This document shows, piece by piece, positions 31,201 to 41,114 of a DNA stretch of 64,000 nucleotides. Below the pieces are notes generated by a model, which was given only the letters and a program-made list of their open reading frames with translations, was not told the DNA's origin and ran no database searches. The position numbers and the translations under genes are program-made. The DNA comes from Neisseriaceae bacterium (GTDB lineage Bacteria > Pseudomonadota > Gammaproteobacteria > Burkholderiales > Chromobacteriaceae), in the NCBI GenBank assembly GCA_027489245.1, contig JAIYAC010000026.1:1-64000 (forward strand), given 5' to 3'. The first letter of the stretch is position 1. The number at the start of each line of letters is the position of its first letter.

Positions 31201-31506
31201 AGGTAGGGAAGCCAGCCTGTAATCGGCAGCAGGCAGCACGCGGGACAGGGCCAGCAGCATGCTGGCAAACGACAGGGTCCACAACACGGCTTCCGCCAAG
31301 GGCATGGTCAGCAGCGCCAGCAGTGCCACCGGGCCACCCCACCACCACACCACGCCAAAACGCCCGGCCGCAAAGCGCCAGGCCATCATGGCATGGGCCA
31401 CAAAGGTGGCCATCGGTAACGCCCCTTGCCACTGTTGTGGCCAGAACAGCATGCCTGTTGCAAACAAAATCAGTGCGACCAGCGCACCTATGGTGTTTTT
31501 TTCCAC
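28261..31506 (-). CDS. Membrane-anchored PAS/GGDEF/EAL c-di-GMP signalling protein
   Basis: N-terminal multi-TM region, PAS repeats, ARLGGDEFTLLV, EGVEALIRWRHP, DDFGTGYSSL. Confidence 0.92.
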   Translation of the reverse strand: MEKNTIGALVALILFATGMLFWPQQWQGALPMATFVAHAMMAWRFAAGRFGVVWWWGGPVALLALLTMPLAEAVLWTLSFASMLLALSRVLPAADYRLASLPSLLRLQLRCALPAAALVATLAGVMPAASWPVLAQHFLLAWLTLVLVLPLAYASFPSDAMRRDTLWLMLATVLAGSVLWALQRQACFTSCLLVFLPLLFLAALRGGLTGVAGAGVALLFTLSLPGLLWGQPWPLSLNPAGWLLVAILVLLAGMVAVFGDGYRRRERLLQDVQARFESLLNQSTSLMTLKDLDGRYLVVNLNFARLFGLSPLYFKGRAARDVFAAEEAKLITEHDLQVLRSLEPRQFEENITVDGQSLRMLSSVFPLFDSEGLPSGVGSISVDITQRAAEERLRQEAVEKYRAVVEQSMVGIYITQEEELMYVNPKLADLVQYSADELVGSHIGMVLSPAEAQRISAQIRRRMADRIQNMHYTTRLLRKDGEEVDVEVHSRLFDYQGRKAIIGVVMDISDRVAASAELRLAATVFDNATEGILVTDAEGRIVMVNQAFTRITGFGSDEAIGRVSRMLRTANRERNRSLVESLERDGHWKGEMFDRHKSGDPYVAELSISAVRATHGGLTHYVGVFSDITGRKQAEDRLQFLASHDPLTRLPNRSALIEAIDNTIIESAEAVPALALMFIDLDRFKLINDSFGHQAGDEVLHEIAARLTQSAQRFGLVARLGGDEFTLLVSDFDSHEALGRMAEEVLAALARPMRVEQHEVFVSGSIGISVYPNDGIDAATLLKNADAAMYRAKEAGKNTYQFFDADMNTQTFERLLMESGLRQALERREFELHYQPQVSCDGVALEGVEALIRWRHPQLGLVPPGRFIPLAEETGLIKPIGAWVLREACHQMIAWDKAGMRVPRLAVNLSARQFEQQTLLNEVNDVLATTGLQPARLELEITESMLMQNPQEAISLLGELKALGVKLSIDDFGTGYSSLSTLKRFPLDYLKVDRSFIEGLPDDGDSAAITEAIIAMARKLHFTVIAEGVETAAQGAFLRQAGCAILQGYFFSRPLPASELVQWLAARQQQVPLLMDGDDEL

Positions 31507-31681
31507 CTCTCCCCTGCCTGTTTTATCGTAACGCCGCCCCGCCCCCGTACAAGCAGGCTGTATTCATTCTGTGGTGAACTTACGGGTGGGACACTGGATT
31601 CATGATGAAGGTCGCTGTCTGGCGCAGCTGTAGGCCCAGTGTGGCTCTATAATACCTGCCTCTTTGAGAATGTGTAGCGAT

Positions 31682-34600
31682 ATGACCAGCACTTTGCCAC
31701 CGTGGCCCGCAAACGGGCAGAAGACCCTGCTGGCCCTGCCAGCCGGCAGCGCCGATAGCGCCCTGATCGCCGCGCTGCCGGATAGCGGCCAACCTATCCT
31801 GATCCTGACTGCCAGCGCGCAAGATGCCCAGCGGCTAAAGGCAGAGCTGCCCTTCTTCCGCCCCGCGTGGCGCATTGCCCTGCTGCCCGACTGGGAAACC
31901 CTGCCCTACGACCATTTTTCGCCACACAGCGACCTGGTCTCCGAGCGCCTGGCCACGCTGTGGCAAATCCGCAATGGCGAGTGCGATGTGGTGATCGCGC
32001 CGCTCACCACCGCCATCACACGGCTATCGCCAATGAGCTTTCTGCTGGGCCGCACCTTCTGGCTCAAGCTCAAACAGCGCCTGGACGTAGACCGCCTGCG
32101 CGCCGATATGGTCACCGCCGGCTACCAGCACGTATCGCAAGTGGTGGCACCGGGCGAGTTTTCGATTCGCGGCGGGCTGGTGGACCTGTTCCCTATGGGC
32201 AGCGCCCTGCCCTACCGCATCGACCTGTTCGATGACGAAATCGATAGCCTGAAAACCTTCGACCCCGACACCCAGCGCACCCTGTACCCGGTACCGGAAA
32301 TCCGCCTGCTGCCGGCGCGCGAGTACCCCACCGACGACGCCGCCGTCACCGCCTTTCGTCAGCACTACCGCGAAAAAATCGACGGCGACCCGTCCAAAAG
32401 CCGCATCTACAAAGATGTGTCCAATAACTTGTGGCCGGCCGGTATCGAGTACTACCTGCCACTGTTCTTCGAGCACACCGCCACCCTGTTCGACTACCTG
32501 GGCGACAGCGCACAGCTGATCCTGCACGGCAATGTGATGGCCGCCGCCGAAGACTTCTGGCGCGATGCGCAAAGCCGCCACAATATGGCCGGCGGCAACC
32601 CGGAGCGCCCGGTGCTGCCCCCGGCCGAGCTGTTCCTGCGCCCGGACGAGCTGATGGGTGCCATCAAGCCCTACGCCCGGCTGGACATGTCCGGCACCGG
32701 CGACTGTGGCTACCTGCCGCTGCCCGAGCTGGCGGTAGACCGCCGCGCCGACAACCCGCTCACCAAGCTGGCCGACTTCACCCGCCGCTACAGCGGCCGC
32801 GTGCTGATTGCCGCCGAAAGCCTCGGCCGGCGCGAAACCCTGCAGCACTTTTTGCAGGAACACGGCATCAAGGCGCAGCCGGTAGACAGCTGGCAGGCGT
32901 TTGTCGATAGCCGCGCGCCGCTGGGCCTGATCCACGCCCCGCTGTTTAACGGTTTCGAGCTGCACCATGCCGGTATCGCCATCGTGACCGAGGCCGAGCT
33001 GTACCAGCACATTGCCCGCAGCCAGGGCAAGCGCCGCAAAACGGCGGCCAACAACGACGCCATGCTGCGCGACCTGGCCGAGGTCAAAGTAGGCGACCCG
33101 GTGGTGCACGAATCGCACGGCATCGGCCGCTATATGGGCCTGGTGTCCATCGACCTGGGCGAAGGCGAAACCGAAATGATGCAGCTGGAGTACGCCGAAG
33201 GCGCCACGCTGTACGTGCCGGTGGCGCAGCTGCAGCTGATCAGCCGCTACGCCGGCCACGCCAGCGACAATGTGCAGCTGCACCGCCTGGGCAGCCCGGC
33301 CTGGGACAAAGCCAAAAAACGCGCCGCCGAAAAAGCCCGCGACACCGCCGCCGAGCTGCTGAACCTGTACGCCCAGCGCGCCGCGCGCGAAGGCCACAGC
33401 TTTACGCTGAACCACCACGATTACGACGCCTTTGCCGCCGGTTTCGGCTTTGAAGAAACCCCCGACCAGGCCACCGCCATCGAAGCGGTGATCCACGACA
33501 TGACCAGCGGCCGCCCGATGGACCGCCTGGTGTGCGGCGACGTGGGCTTTGGCAAAACCGAAGTCGCGCTGCGCGCCGCCTTTGTGGCGGTGATGGGCGG
33601 CAAGCAGGTGGCCGTGCTGGTGCCCACCACCCTGCTGGCCGAGCAACATTTCCAGAACTTCAGCGACCGCTTTGCCGACTGGCCGGTACGCATTGCCGAG
33701 CTGTCACGCTTCAAGAGCGCCAAGGAAGTAAAGCAGGCGATGGAAGGGTTGGCCGCAGGCAGCATCGATATCGTCATCGGCACCCACAAGCTGGTGCAGC
33801 CGGATGTCAGCTTCAAGAACCTGGGGCTGGTGATCATCGACGAAGAGCACCGCTTTGGCGTGCGCCAGAAAGAGCAGCTCAAGCGCCTGCGCGCCAATGT
33901 GGACGTGCTCACCCTCACCGCCACGCCGATTCCGCGCACGCTGTCCATGGCGCTGGAAGGCCTGCGCGAATTCTCGGCCATCACCACCGCGCCGTCGCGC
34001 CGGCTGGCGGTAAAAACCTTCGTCAGCCCCATCAACAACGGCATTATCCGCGAGGCCATGCTGCGCGAGTTCAAACGCGGCGGCCAGGTGTTCTTCCTGC
34101 ATAACGAAGTAGACACCATCGAAAACATGCGCGAAAAGCTGGCCGAACTGGTGCCAGAGGCGCGCATCGCGGTGGCGCACGGCCAGCTGCGCGAGCGCGA
34201 GCTGGAACAAGTGATGCGCGACTTCCTGCAGGTGCGCTACAACGTGCTGCTGTGCTCCACCATTATCGAAACCGGCATCGACATCCCCAACGCCAACACC
34301 ATCCTGATCAACCGTGCCGACAAGTTCGGCCTGGCCCAGCTGCACCAGCTGCGCGGCCGGGTTGGCCGCAGCCATCACCAGGCCTACGCCTACCTGCTTA
34401 GCGGCGAAGGCATGACGCGGGACGCGCAAAAGCGGCTGGAGGCGATCCAGGCGTCCGAAGAGCTGGGTTCGGGCTTCTACCTGGCCATGCACGACCTGGA
34501 AATCCGCGGTGCAGGCGAGGTACTGGGCGAGGGGCAATCGGGCGAGATGCAAGAGGTGGGCTTCAGCCTGTTTACCGAAATGCTGAAGCAGGCGGTGCGC

Positions 34601-35077
34601 GACCTCAAAAAGGGCCGCGAGCCGGACCTGGACGCACCACTGGGCGTGACGACCGAAATCAACCTGCACAGCCCGGCGCTGCTGCCGGACGACTACTGCC
34701 CCGGCGTGCACGAGCGGCTGGTGATCTACAAACGGCTGGCCACCTGCGACAGCGAGGACGAGATCGACACCATCCACGAGGAGCTGATCGACCGTTTCGG
34801 CCTGCCGCCGCAAAACGTGAAAACGCTGATCGAAAGCCACCGGCTCAGGTTGGCCGCACGCGAGATGGGTATCCAGAAACTGGACGCCAGCGAGGTGGCT
34901 ATCCAGCTGACGTTTGTGCCGAACCCGCCCATCGACCCGATGAAGATCATCCAGCTGATCCAGAGCAAGCGTAACTACAAGCTGGCCGGCCAGGACAAGC
35001 TGCGCGTGGAAAGCCCGATACCGGATGTCGCCATGCGCATCGTGCGCGTGAAAGAGCTGATGAAAGAGCTGGGCTAG
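31682..35077 (+). CDS. mfd: Transcription-repair coupling factor
   Basis: CarD-like domain, VCGDVGFGKTEVALRAAF, DEEHRFGVRQKE, TLTATPIPRTL, RGRVGRS. Confidence 0.98.
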   Translation: MTSTLPPWPANGQKTLLALPAGSADSALIAALPDSGQPILILTASAQDAQRLKAELPFFRPAWRIALLPDWETLPYDHFSPHSDLVSERLATLWQIRNGECDVVIAPLTTAITRLSPMSFLLGRTFWLKLKQRLDVDRLRADMVTAGYQHVSQVVAPGEFSIRGGLVDLFPMGSALPYRIDLFDDEIDSLKTFDPDTQRTLYPVPEIRLLPAREYPTDDAAVTAFRQHYREKIDGDPSKSRIYKDVSNNLWPAGIEYYLPLFFEHTATLFDYLGDSAQLILHGNVMAAAEDFWRDAQSRHNMAGGNPERPVLPPAELFLRPDELMGAIKPYARLDMSGTGDCGYLPLPELAVDRRADNPLTKLADFTRRYSGRVLIAAESLGRRETLQHFLQEHGIKAQPVDSWQAFVDSRAPLGLIHAPLFNGFELHHAGIAIVTEAELYQHIARSQGKRRKTAANNDAMLRDLAEVKVGDPVVHESHGIGRYMGLVSIDLGEGETEMMQLEYAEGATLYVPVAQLQLISRYAGHASDNVQLHRLGSPAWDKAKKRAAEKARDTAAELLNLYAQRAAREGHSFTLNHHDYDAFAAGFGFEETPDQATAIEAVIHDMTSGRPMDRLVCGDVGFGKTEVALRAAFVAVMGGKQVAVLVPTTLLAEQHFQNFSDRFADWPVRIAELSRFKSAKEVKQAMEGLAAGSIDIVIGTHKLVQPDVSFKNLGLVIIDEEHRFGVRQKEQLKRLRANVDVLTLTATPIPRTLSMALEGLREFSAITTAPSRRLAVKTFVSPINNGIIREAMLREFKRGGQVFFLHNEVDTIENMREKLAELVPEARIAVAHGQLRERELEQVMRDFLQVRYNVLLCSTIIETGIDIPNANTILINRADKFGLAQLHQLRGRVGRSHHQAYAYLLSGEGMTRDAQKRLEAIQASEELGSGFYLAMHDLEIRGAGEVLGEGQSGEMQEVGFSLFTEMLKQAVRDLKKGREPDLDAPLGVTTEINLHSPALLPDDYCPGVHERLVIYKRLATCDSEDEIDTIHEELIDRFGLPPQNVKTLIESHRLRLAAREMGIQKLDASEVAIQLTFVPNPPIDPMKIIQLIQSKRNYKLAGQDKLRVESPIPDVAMRIVRVKELMKELG

Positions 35078-35160
35078 ACACAGCCAGCGCTAGCCCGGCG
35101 GCCTGCAAGGCCGTGCCGGGGCGGGCCATTTCACCTGCCCCCAGCCCCTGGGAGCCCATA

Positions 35161-35197
35161 CAAGCCACTGCGCCGTCTTAGCCGGCGCAGTGGCTTG
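35161..35197. other. 15-bp perfect hairpin downstream of mfd
   Basis: CAAGCCACTGCGCCG-N7-CGGCGCAGTGGCTTG, no T-tract. Confidence 0.7.
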
Positions 35198-35466
35198 TGG
35201 TTATCCGGGCAATAAAGCACAAAACAGGGTGAACTTGATGCATCGCAACATGTCATCTTGCTATAAGGTCGGCAGATATCTATAAATTACACACTAAAAT
35301 GACTGCATGGTGCGATCCGCCATGCTGGCGCTTCCCTGTGTCGTTTTCAGCCGCCACACAGCACACGCCTGCCGTAAGCCTGCCCGCGTGACAGGCCTGT
35401 CGCACCTGCCGCATCACAACGCAGCGCAAAGCAAAATCAACTTACCTAACCGGTTAGAGGTGTTAC

Positions 35467-37077
35467 ATGAAGATCGCCACCCGCTTGCAATTACAAACGC
35501 TGGTTGCTGTTGCGGCATTTGCCACGATTTTGCTGATTGCCTTTGTACAGCTGGCCAGTATCAAAGAAAAGTCGGCCGTCATCGCTGAAGATGTCGTGCC
35601 CGGTATCGAGCTGCTGGGTACCGCCAGCTTGAACTTTGTGCAACAACGCGCCGCCTTGCTCAGCCTGGTGGCCACAGAAGAAGCCGCTACCCAGGATGCC
35701 ATTCTGGTGGCCTACCAGGACTACCGCCAGCAGGTAGAGCGCAACCTGCAAAGCTACGAAGCCTTGGCCAGTGACAGCACGGATAAACAGCTGCTGGAGG
35801 CATTCCGTAGCGGGGTAGCCCGTACCAATCAGACCTACGACCAGGTGTTGGCCGCATTCAAGGCGCATGACACGGCCAATGCAGAAAACATACTGAACAG
35901 TACCCGTAGCGATTTCCTGCAGGTGCGTGATACCGCGCTGAAAGCCATCGAGTACAACAAGCAAGTGGGCCGCGAAGCCCATCAGGCGCTAAAAGAAGCA
36001 GAGCATCGCGCCCTGCTGTGGCTGTCGATTACCGCCGGGATCGCCTTGCTGGCGCTGATCATCATTGCCGTGCGTACCTACCGCCAGATTGTGGGCAGCA
36101 TCCACGATGCCGCCAGCGATATTGCCGACATGACCGAGCACCTGGACCTGTCGCGCCGCTGCCAGATTCGCCACGACGATGAAATGGGCGGCCTGCTACG
36201 CCACTTCAACCAGTTGGCCAGCCGCCTGCACACCAGCATGCAGCGCGTGGCGGCGTCGTCTACCGACGTCGCCTCGGCTGCGGCCAACCTGGCCAGTGCC
36301 GCCGGGCAAGTGGCTGCCGGCTCAGCCGCGCAAAGCCAGTCGGCGTCGTCCATGGCGGCAGCGCTGGAGCAGATTACTGTCAGCATCAACCATGTAGCCG
36401 ACCGCACGCAGGAGGCCAACACCCTGGCGCAGGACACCGGCCACAAGGCACGCCACGGCGAACAGGTGATAGAAAGCAGCAACGGCACCATCCTGAGCAT
36501 GGCCGGCTCGGTACGCGACGTGTCTACCCATATGCAGGCGCTGAATCAGCAGACCAATGCCATCCATAGCGTCATCAACGTGATACGCGACGTGGCCGAC
36601 CAGACCAACCTGCTGGCACTGAACGCCGCCATCGAGGCCGCGCGGGCTGGCGAGATGGGCCGTGGCTTCGCCGTGGTGGCCGACGAGGTACGCAAGCTGG
36701 CCGAGCGCACCGCCAGCTCCACCACCGAAATCGCCCAGATGATCAACACCATGCAAGGCAAATCCGACGATGCCGCAGCCGGGGTGAATCGTGCGGTCAG
36801 CAGTGTGGAAAGCGGGGTACAGGAAACCGAGCGCGCCCGCCTGACCATGCAGGAAATCGCCCAGGCTGCCGACGATAACAAAGGGGTGGTAGGAGAGATC
36901 GCCAGTGCCATCCGCGAGCAAGGTGCCGCGGCCAACAGCATTGCCCAGCAGGTAGAAACCGTGGCGCAAATGTCGGAAGAAAACGCCAGCGCCGCCCACA
37001 GCGTGACCGACCTGGCCGAACACCTGAACACGCTGGCTAGCCAGCTGGACCAGGAGGTCAAAAACTACCGGCTGTAA
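35467..37077 (+). CDS. Methyl-accepting chemotaxis protein (4HB sensor)
   Basis: Signalling hairpin [43 protein letters not shown]. Confidence 0.95.
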   Translation: MKIATRLQLQTLVAVAAFATILLIAFVQLASIKEKSAVIAEDVVPGIELLGTASLNFVQQRAALLSLVATEEAATQDAILVAYQDYRQQVERNLQSYEALASDSTDKQLLEAFRSGVARTNQTYDQVLAAFKAHDTANAENILNSTRSDFLQVRDTALKAIEYNKQVGREAHQALKEAEHRALLWLSITAGIALLALIIIAVRTYRQIVGSIHDAASDIADMTEHLDLSRRCQIRHDDEMGGLLRHFNQLASRLHTSMQRVAASSTDVASAAANLASAAGQVAAGSAAQSQSASSMAAALEQITVSINHVADRTQEANTLAQDTGHKARHGEQVIESSNGTILSMAGSVRDVSTHMQALNQQTNAIHSVINVIRDVADQTNLLALNAAIEAARAGEMGRGFAVVADEVRKLAERTASSTTEIAQMINTMQGKSDDAAAGVNRAVSSVESGVQETERARLTMQEIAQAADDNKGVVGEIASAIREQGAAANSIAQQVETVAQMSEENASAAHSVTDLAEHLNTLASQLDQEVKNYRL

Positions 37078-37128
37078 GTCTGGCGACAAACCACTGCAGC
37101 ATGGCTGCGCGGCGTTGTTGTTACCCAT

Positions 37129-37160
37129 ACCCCCCGTTTGCAACGCAGGCGGGGGGGTTG
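37129..37160 (+). terminator. Intrinsic terminator of MCP gene
   Basis: CCCCCCGTTTGCAACGCAGGCGGGGGGGTTGTTT. Confidence 0.7.
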
Positions 37161-37186
37161 TTTAAGCGCAGCCGGCTACACCATCC

Positions 37187-37945
37187 TTACGGTAGCGTTT
37201 GCAGCACCTGCGCCAGGCTGCTGCCAAAGTGCTGCTGGTAAAACAGGTCCAGCTGGCCATGCTTGCGCAGCAAGGCGGCCTCGCTATCTACCCCGTCGCG
37301 CAGCGACTCCAGCCCCGGGCGCAGGCTAAGCGGCTGGCCGACACTGGCTAATAAGGGGCTCAGGCGCTTCACCTTTTGCCGGATGTGCTCGGCAAGCCCT
37401 TCTGTCGCCAAGGCGTCATCAAACACCACGTCGACACGGCCACCCGCCAGCATCTGGATGCCGCGCGGCGTGTCCAGCACGTCGACCCGACGCCAGTCGG
37501 TGTGGGCTTTCAGTACCGCCGGGTAGTCGTAGGCCGCCACCCAGCCCACACGTTGGCCGCGAAACAGCGCCAGGCTATCAAAGCTTTGCAGCGAGCTATG
37601 GGCCGGGACCCAGGCACTGAGGACCCAGAACACCAGCGGCTGGCGCGTTTGCACCCAGCCGGGCGGGCTGTCGGCTGCGCTGGCAAACGCCAGTACATCC
37701 ACCTGGCCCTGCCTGGCCAGACGCAGGCACGCGGCGGCGGCCTTGAACACATATTTCAGCCGCACTTGCTGTACGGTAGCCACCCTGCCCAGCACATCGG
37801 CGACCAGGCCCTCGGCAGGTTTGCCACTACTGCTATCGATAAACGGGGGCCATGGCTCGGCGCACACCGTCAGCACCGGCGCGGCCTGTGCCCAGGCCAT
37901 ACTGCCGAACAGCATGCCAGCGGCCAGACAAGAAGAAACACGCAT
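37187..37945 (-). CDS. Periplasmic substrate-binding protein-like (SBP family 3)
   Basis: Signal peptide; VCAEPWPPFIDSSSGKPAEGLVADVLGRVA. Confidence 0.8.
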   Translation of the reverse strand: MRVSSCLAAGMLFGSMAWAQAAPVLTVCAEPWPPFIDSSSGKPAEGLVADVLGRVATVQQVRLKYVFKAAAACLRLARQGQVDVLAFASAADSPPGWVQTRQPLVFWVLSAWVPAHSSLQSFDSLALFRGQRVGWVAAYDYPAVLKAHTDWRRVDVLDTPRGIQMLAGGRVDVVFDDALATEGLAEHIRQKVKRLSPLLASVGQPLSLRPGLESLRDGVDSEAALLRKHGQLDLFYQQHFGSSLAQVLQTLP

Positions 37946-38032
37946 CGCACTCCAGCCTTTCGATAACGAAACATTGCATGATGACTGCTTACATTATGCG
38001 TAAATGGCTAGAAAATACGAGTGTTATCCTGC

Positions 38033-38731
38033 TCAGGCTTGCATGAGCCAGGCCGCAGCGGCTTCGGCGTGTAACTGTGCGGTATCGAATAGCGGCAGGC
38101 TGGTATCGGCCGGGCCAATCAGCATGGCGATTTCGGTACAGCCCAGAATCACCGCTTGCGCGCCATCGGCCCGTAACGCTTCGATAATGGCCAGATAGCG
38201 CTGCCGCGAGGCCGCCACTACCTGCCCCTGGCATAGCTCGTCAAAAATCACGCGATGTACCTCCGCACGGTCTTCCACAGCGGGCACGTACACCTGCAAG
38301 CCTGCCGCCTGCAGGCGGGCGCGGTAAAAGTCGTCTTCCATGGTGAAGCGGGTACCGAGCAGGCCCACCCGTGCGATGCCTGCCGCCTGCAGCGCGGCAA
38401 TGGTGGGGTCGGTAATGTGCAGCAGCGGGATACCGGCCAGGGCCGCCACCTCCTCCGCCACCTTGTGCATGGTATTGGTACAGATCACCAGCGCACCGGC
38501 ACCGGCTGCGGCCAACCCTTTGCCCGCCTGGCCCAGCAGCTGCGCCGCCGCCGCCCAGTCGCCCTGCCGCTGCAGTGTGGCAATCGTGTCGAACTCCACA
38601 CTATGCAGCAGCAAGGGCGCCGAGTGCAGGCCGCCCCGGGCAGCACGCACGTAGCGGTTGATGTGGGTGTAATAGTGCACGGTGGATTCCCAGCTCATGC
38701 CGCCGAGCAAACCCAGTATTTTTTGTGTCAT
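38033..38731 (-). CDS. Aspartate/glutamate racemase family protein
   Basis: LGLLGGMSWEST, ICTNTMHKVAE, VILGCTEIAMLI. Confidence 0.92.
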   Translation of the reverse strand: MTQKILGLLGGMSWESTVHYYTHINRYVRAARGGLHSAPLLLHSVEFDTIATLQRQGDWAAAAQLLGQAGKGLAAAGAGALVICTNTMHKVAEEVAALAGIPLLHITDPTIAALQAAGIARVGLLGTRFTMEDDFYRARLQAAGLQVYVPAVEDRAEVHRVIFDELCQGQVVAASRQRYLAIIEALRADGAQAVILGCTEIAMLIGPADTSLPLFDTAQLHAEAAAAWLMQA

Positions 38732-39340
38732 TTACCATACCTGCGCTAATGTCAGTTCGTCCCATAATAACCAGGCTGCCGTCGCCGCCATCAGCCCGGC
38801 CATCACGCCATTAAACAGCCTGCGCGCCCGCGGCTGGCTCAGGTAGCGGCGCAGCCCCTCCCCCAGCGCCGCCCACAGGCAGATGCAGGGAAAGTTGATC
38901 AGCGCACACAGCCCGGCCAGCGCCAGCGCGTGCTGCCAGCCCGCCGCAGCGGGCAGAAACAGCAGGCTGGTATTCACCACCATCACCCAGGCTTTGGGGT
39001 TCACCCACTGGAACGCCGCCGCACCGATAAAGCGCATTGGCGTAACGGCCTGCCTGGCCTCGGGCGCGCCGGCCAGCCACACCTGCCACGACAGCCAGAA
39101 CAGATAGCCACAGCCCATCAGGCTAAGCAGCAAACGCCACTGGTTCAACAGCGCCATCACCCAGCCCAGCAACAAGGCCACCACCAGCACCTGCACGCCA
39201 TGGCCAATGCTGATACCCAGCAGGTGCGGCAGGCTGCGACGAAAACCGAAATTGACGCCCGATGCGGCCAACATCAGGTTATTGGGCCCCGGCGTGATGG
39301 ACATCAGCGAGACATAGCTCAGTAGTGGCAAGGTCAGCAT
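38732..39340 (-). CDS. LysE family transporter
   Basis: MSITPGPNNLMLAASGVNFGFRRSLPHLLGISIGH. Confidence 0.9.
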   Translation of the reverse strand: MLTLPLLSYVSLMSITPGPNNLMLAASGVNFGFRRSLPHLLGISIGHGVQVLVVALLLGWVMALLNQWRLLLSLMGCGYLFWLSWQVWLAGAPEARQAVTPMRFIGAAAFQWVNPKAWVMVVNTSLLFLPAAAGWQHALALAGLCALINFPCICLWAALGEGLRRYLSQPRARRLFNGVMAGLMAATAAWLLWDELTLAQVW

Positions 39341-39493
39341 GGCAGCCTCCTGTGGTGGGTACAGGGCTATCGTAGACAAAGCCGCTTGCCGGTGACAGAG
39401 CCAAGAATTTATTATTGTCATGGTGACAGTTTGCTGCGGCATAGCACTGTCACCCTGCTTTCTCTACCCTACTGTCACACCCGCGAGCCCGCC

Positions 39494-40924
39494 ATGGAAA
39501 CCAGCACCCTGTACCAGCAACTGGCCGACGACCTGTCCAGCGCCATCAACCGCGGCACCCTGCCCCCCGGCTCGCGTCTGCCGTCGGTGCGCAAAACAGC
39601 ACACAGCCGCCAGCTGTCGCTCAATACCGTGGTAGCGGCCTACCGCGTGCTGGAAGACCGTGGCCTGGTAGAGGCACGGCCGCAGTCCGGTTATTACGTG
39701 AAAGCACGGCTGGCGTCCCCCGCACGCGGCGCGCTGCGCGAGGCTGGCCCGGCGCAGGGTACCGACGGCGCGGTGCTGGACCTGATTGGCGCCGCGCTGC
39801 AGGCGCAGCAGACGCCAGGCTATATCGACATGGCGCTGGCCTGCCCGCGCGGCGGCGACTTCTATCCCGCCGGCAAGCTGGCACGGCTGATGGGCCAGGT
39901 GCTGCGCAAAAATCCGGGGCTGGTCAGCAACTACGCCCTGCCGCCGGGCTCCGAGCGGCTACGCACCCAGATTGCTCGGCGCGGGCTGGAGCTGGGCATG
40001 GCGCTGCAGGCCGATAACATCATTCTCACCCACGGCGCCATGGAAGCCCTGCAGCTGGCGCTGCGCGCGGTGTGCCGCCACGGCGACACCGTGGGTATCG
40101 AGTCGCCTACCTATTTCAACCTGCTGCCGCTGTTTGCCAGCCTGGGGCTGAAGGCCGTGGAAATCCCCACCGACCCGCAGCACGGCCTGTCGCTGGACGC
40201 GCTGGACATGCTACTGACAGAAAAACGGGTCCAAGCGGTCGTGGCCATGCCCAATGTGCACAACCCGCTAGGCTGCAGCATGTCTACCGACAACAAGAAA
40301 AGGTTGGCCGCACTGGTCAACCGCCACCAGGTACCGCTGATCGAAGACGCGCTGTACGCCGAGCTCCAGTTTGGCGACGCGCTGCAGCCGGCGGTAAAAG
40401 CGTACGACCCGGGCGGCTGGGTGATCGTGTGTGCCAGCTATACCAAAACCCTGGCACCGGACTTTCGCGTGGGCTGGCTGGAGGGTGGGCGCTTTGGTGC
40501 AGAGATCAAGAAGCTGAAGTTCGCCAGCTCGATTGCCGAGCCGCTGGTGCTGTGCGAAACGCTGGGCGCGTTTCTGGAATCAGGCGGCTACGACCATCAC
40601 CTGCGGGCGCTGAAGCGCCGCTACACCCTGCACGTGGACAAAGTGCGCGCCATGATTGCCGAGCATTTTCCGCCCGGCACCCGCGCCACCCACCCCAGCG
40701 GCGGCTTTCTGATCTGGGTAGAGCTGCCGGAAGGCTACGACACCGTGCGTCTGTTTGACCTGGCCATTCACGAGCGCATCAGCATCTCGCCCGGCCCGCT
40801 GTACTCGCCAAGCGGCCGCTACCGCAACGCACTGCGCATCTCCTGCTGCCAGCCGCTGGATGACCGCTTTACCAGTGCGCTGCGTACCGTGGGCGAGTTG
40901 GCCGCACAGTGCCGCCACAGCTGA
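39494..40924 (+). CDS. MocR-type PLP-dependent aminotransferase/GntR regulator
   Basis: N-terminal wHTH (LPPGSRLPSVRKTAHSRQLSLNTVVAAYRVLEDRGLVEARPQSGYYV) fused to class I aminotransferase. Confidence 0.92.
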   Translation: METSTLYQQLADDLSSAINRGTLPPGSRLPSVRKTAHSRQLSLNTVVAAYRVLEDRGLVEARPQSGYYVKARLASPARGALREAGPAQGTDGAVLDLIGAALQAQQTPGYIDMALACPRGGDFYPAGKLARLMGQVLRKNPGLVSNYALPPGSERLRTQIARRGLELGMALQADNIILTHGAMEALQLALRAVCRHGDTVGIESPTYFNLLPLFASLGLKAVEIPTDPQHGLSLDALDMLLTEKRVQAVVAMPNVHNPLGCSMSTDNKKRLAALVNRHQVPLIEDALYAELQFGDALQPAVKAYDPGGWVIVCASYTKTLAPDFRVGWLEGGRFGAEIKKLKFASSIAEPLVLCETLGAFLESGGYDHHLRALKRRYTLHVDKVRAMIAEHFPPGTRATHPSGGFLIWVELPEGYDTVRLFDLAIHERISISPGPLYSPSGRYRNALRISCCQPLDDRFTSALRTVGELAAQCRHS

Positions 40925-41114
40925 TACCGGCCGCGCCAGCGCGCACCGCACTGTGTACGGCAAGCCACACGCCAGGGGCGCCTGGCTACCATAGCAATAA
41001 AACCCCGCATTGACCCTGTGTTTATACGCTGCCGATACTGGCTTGCCACGGTATGGCATGGCGCCGTACCTGCTGGCAATCCATGCAAAAGAACAATACA
41101 CAGAGGGGTAATCC

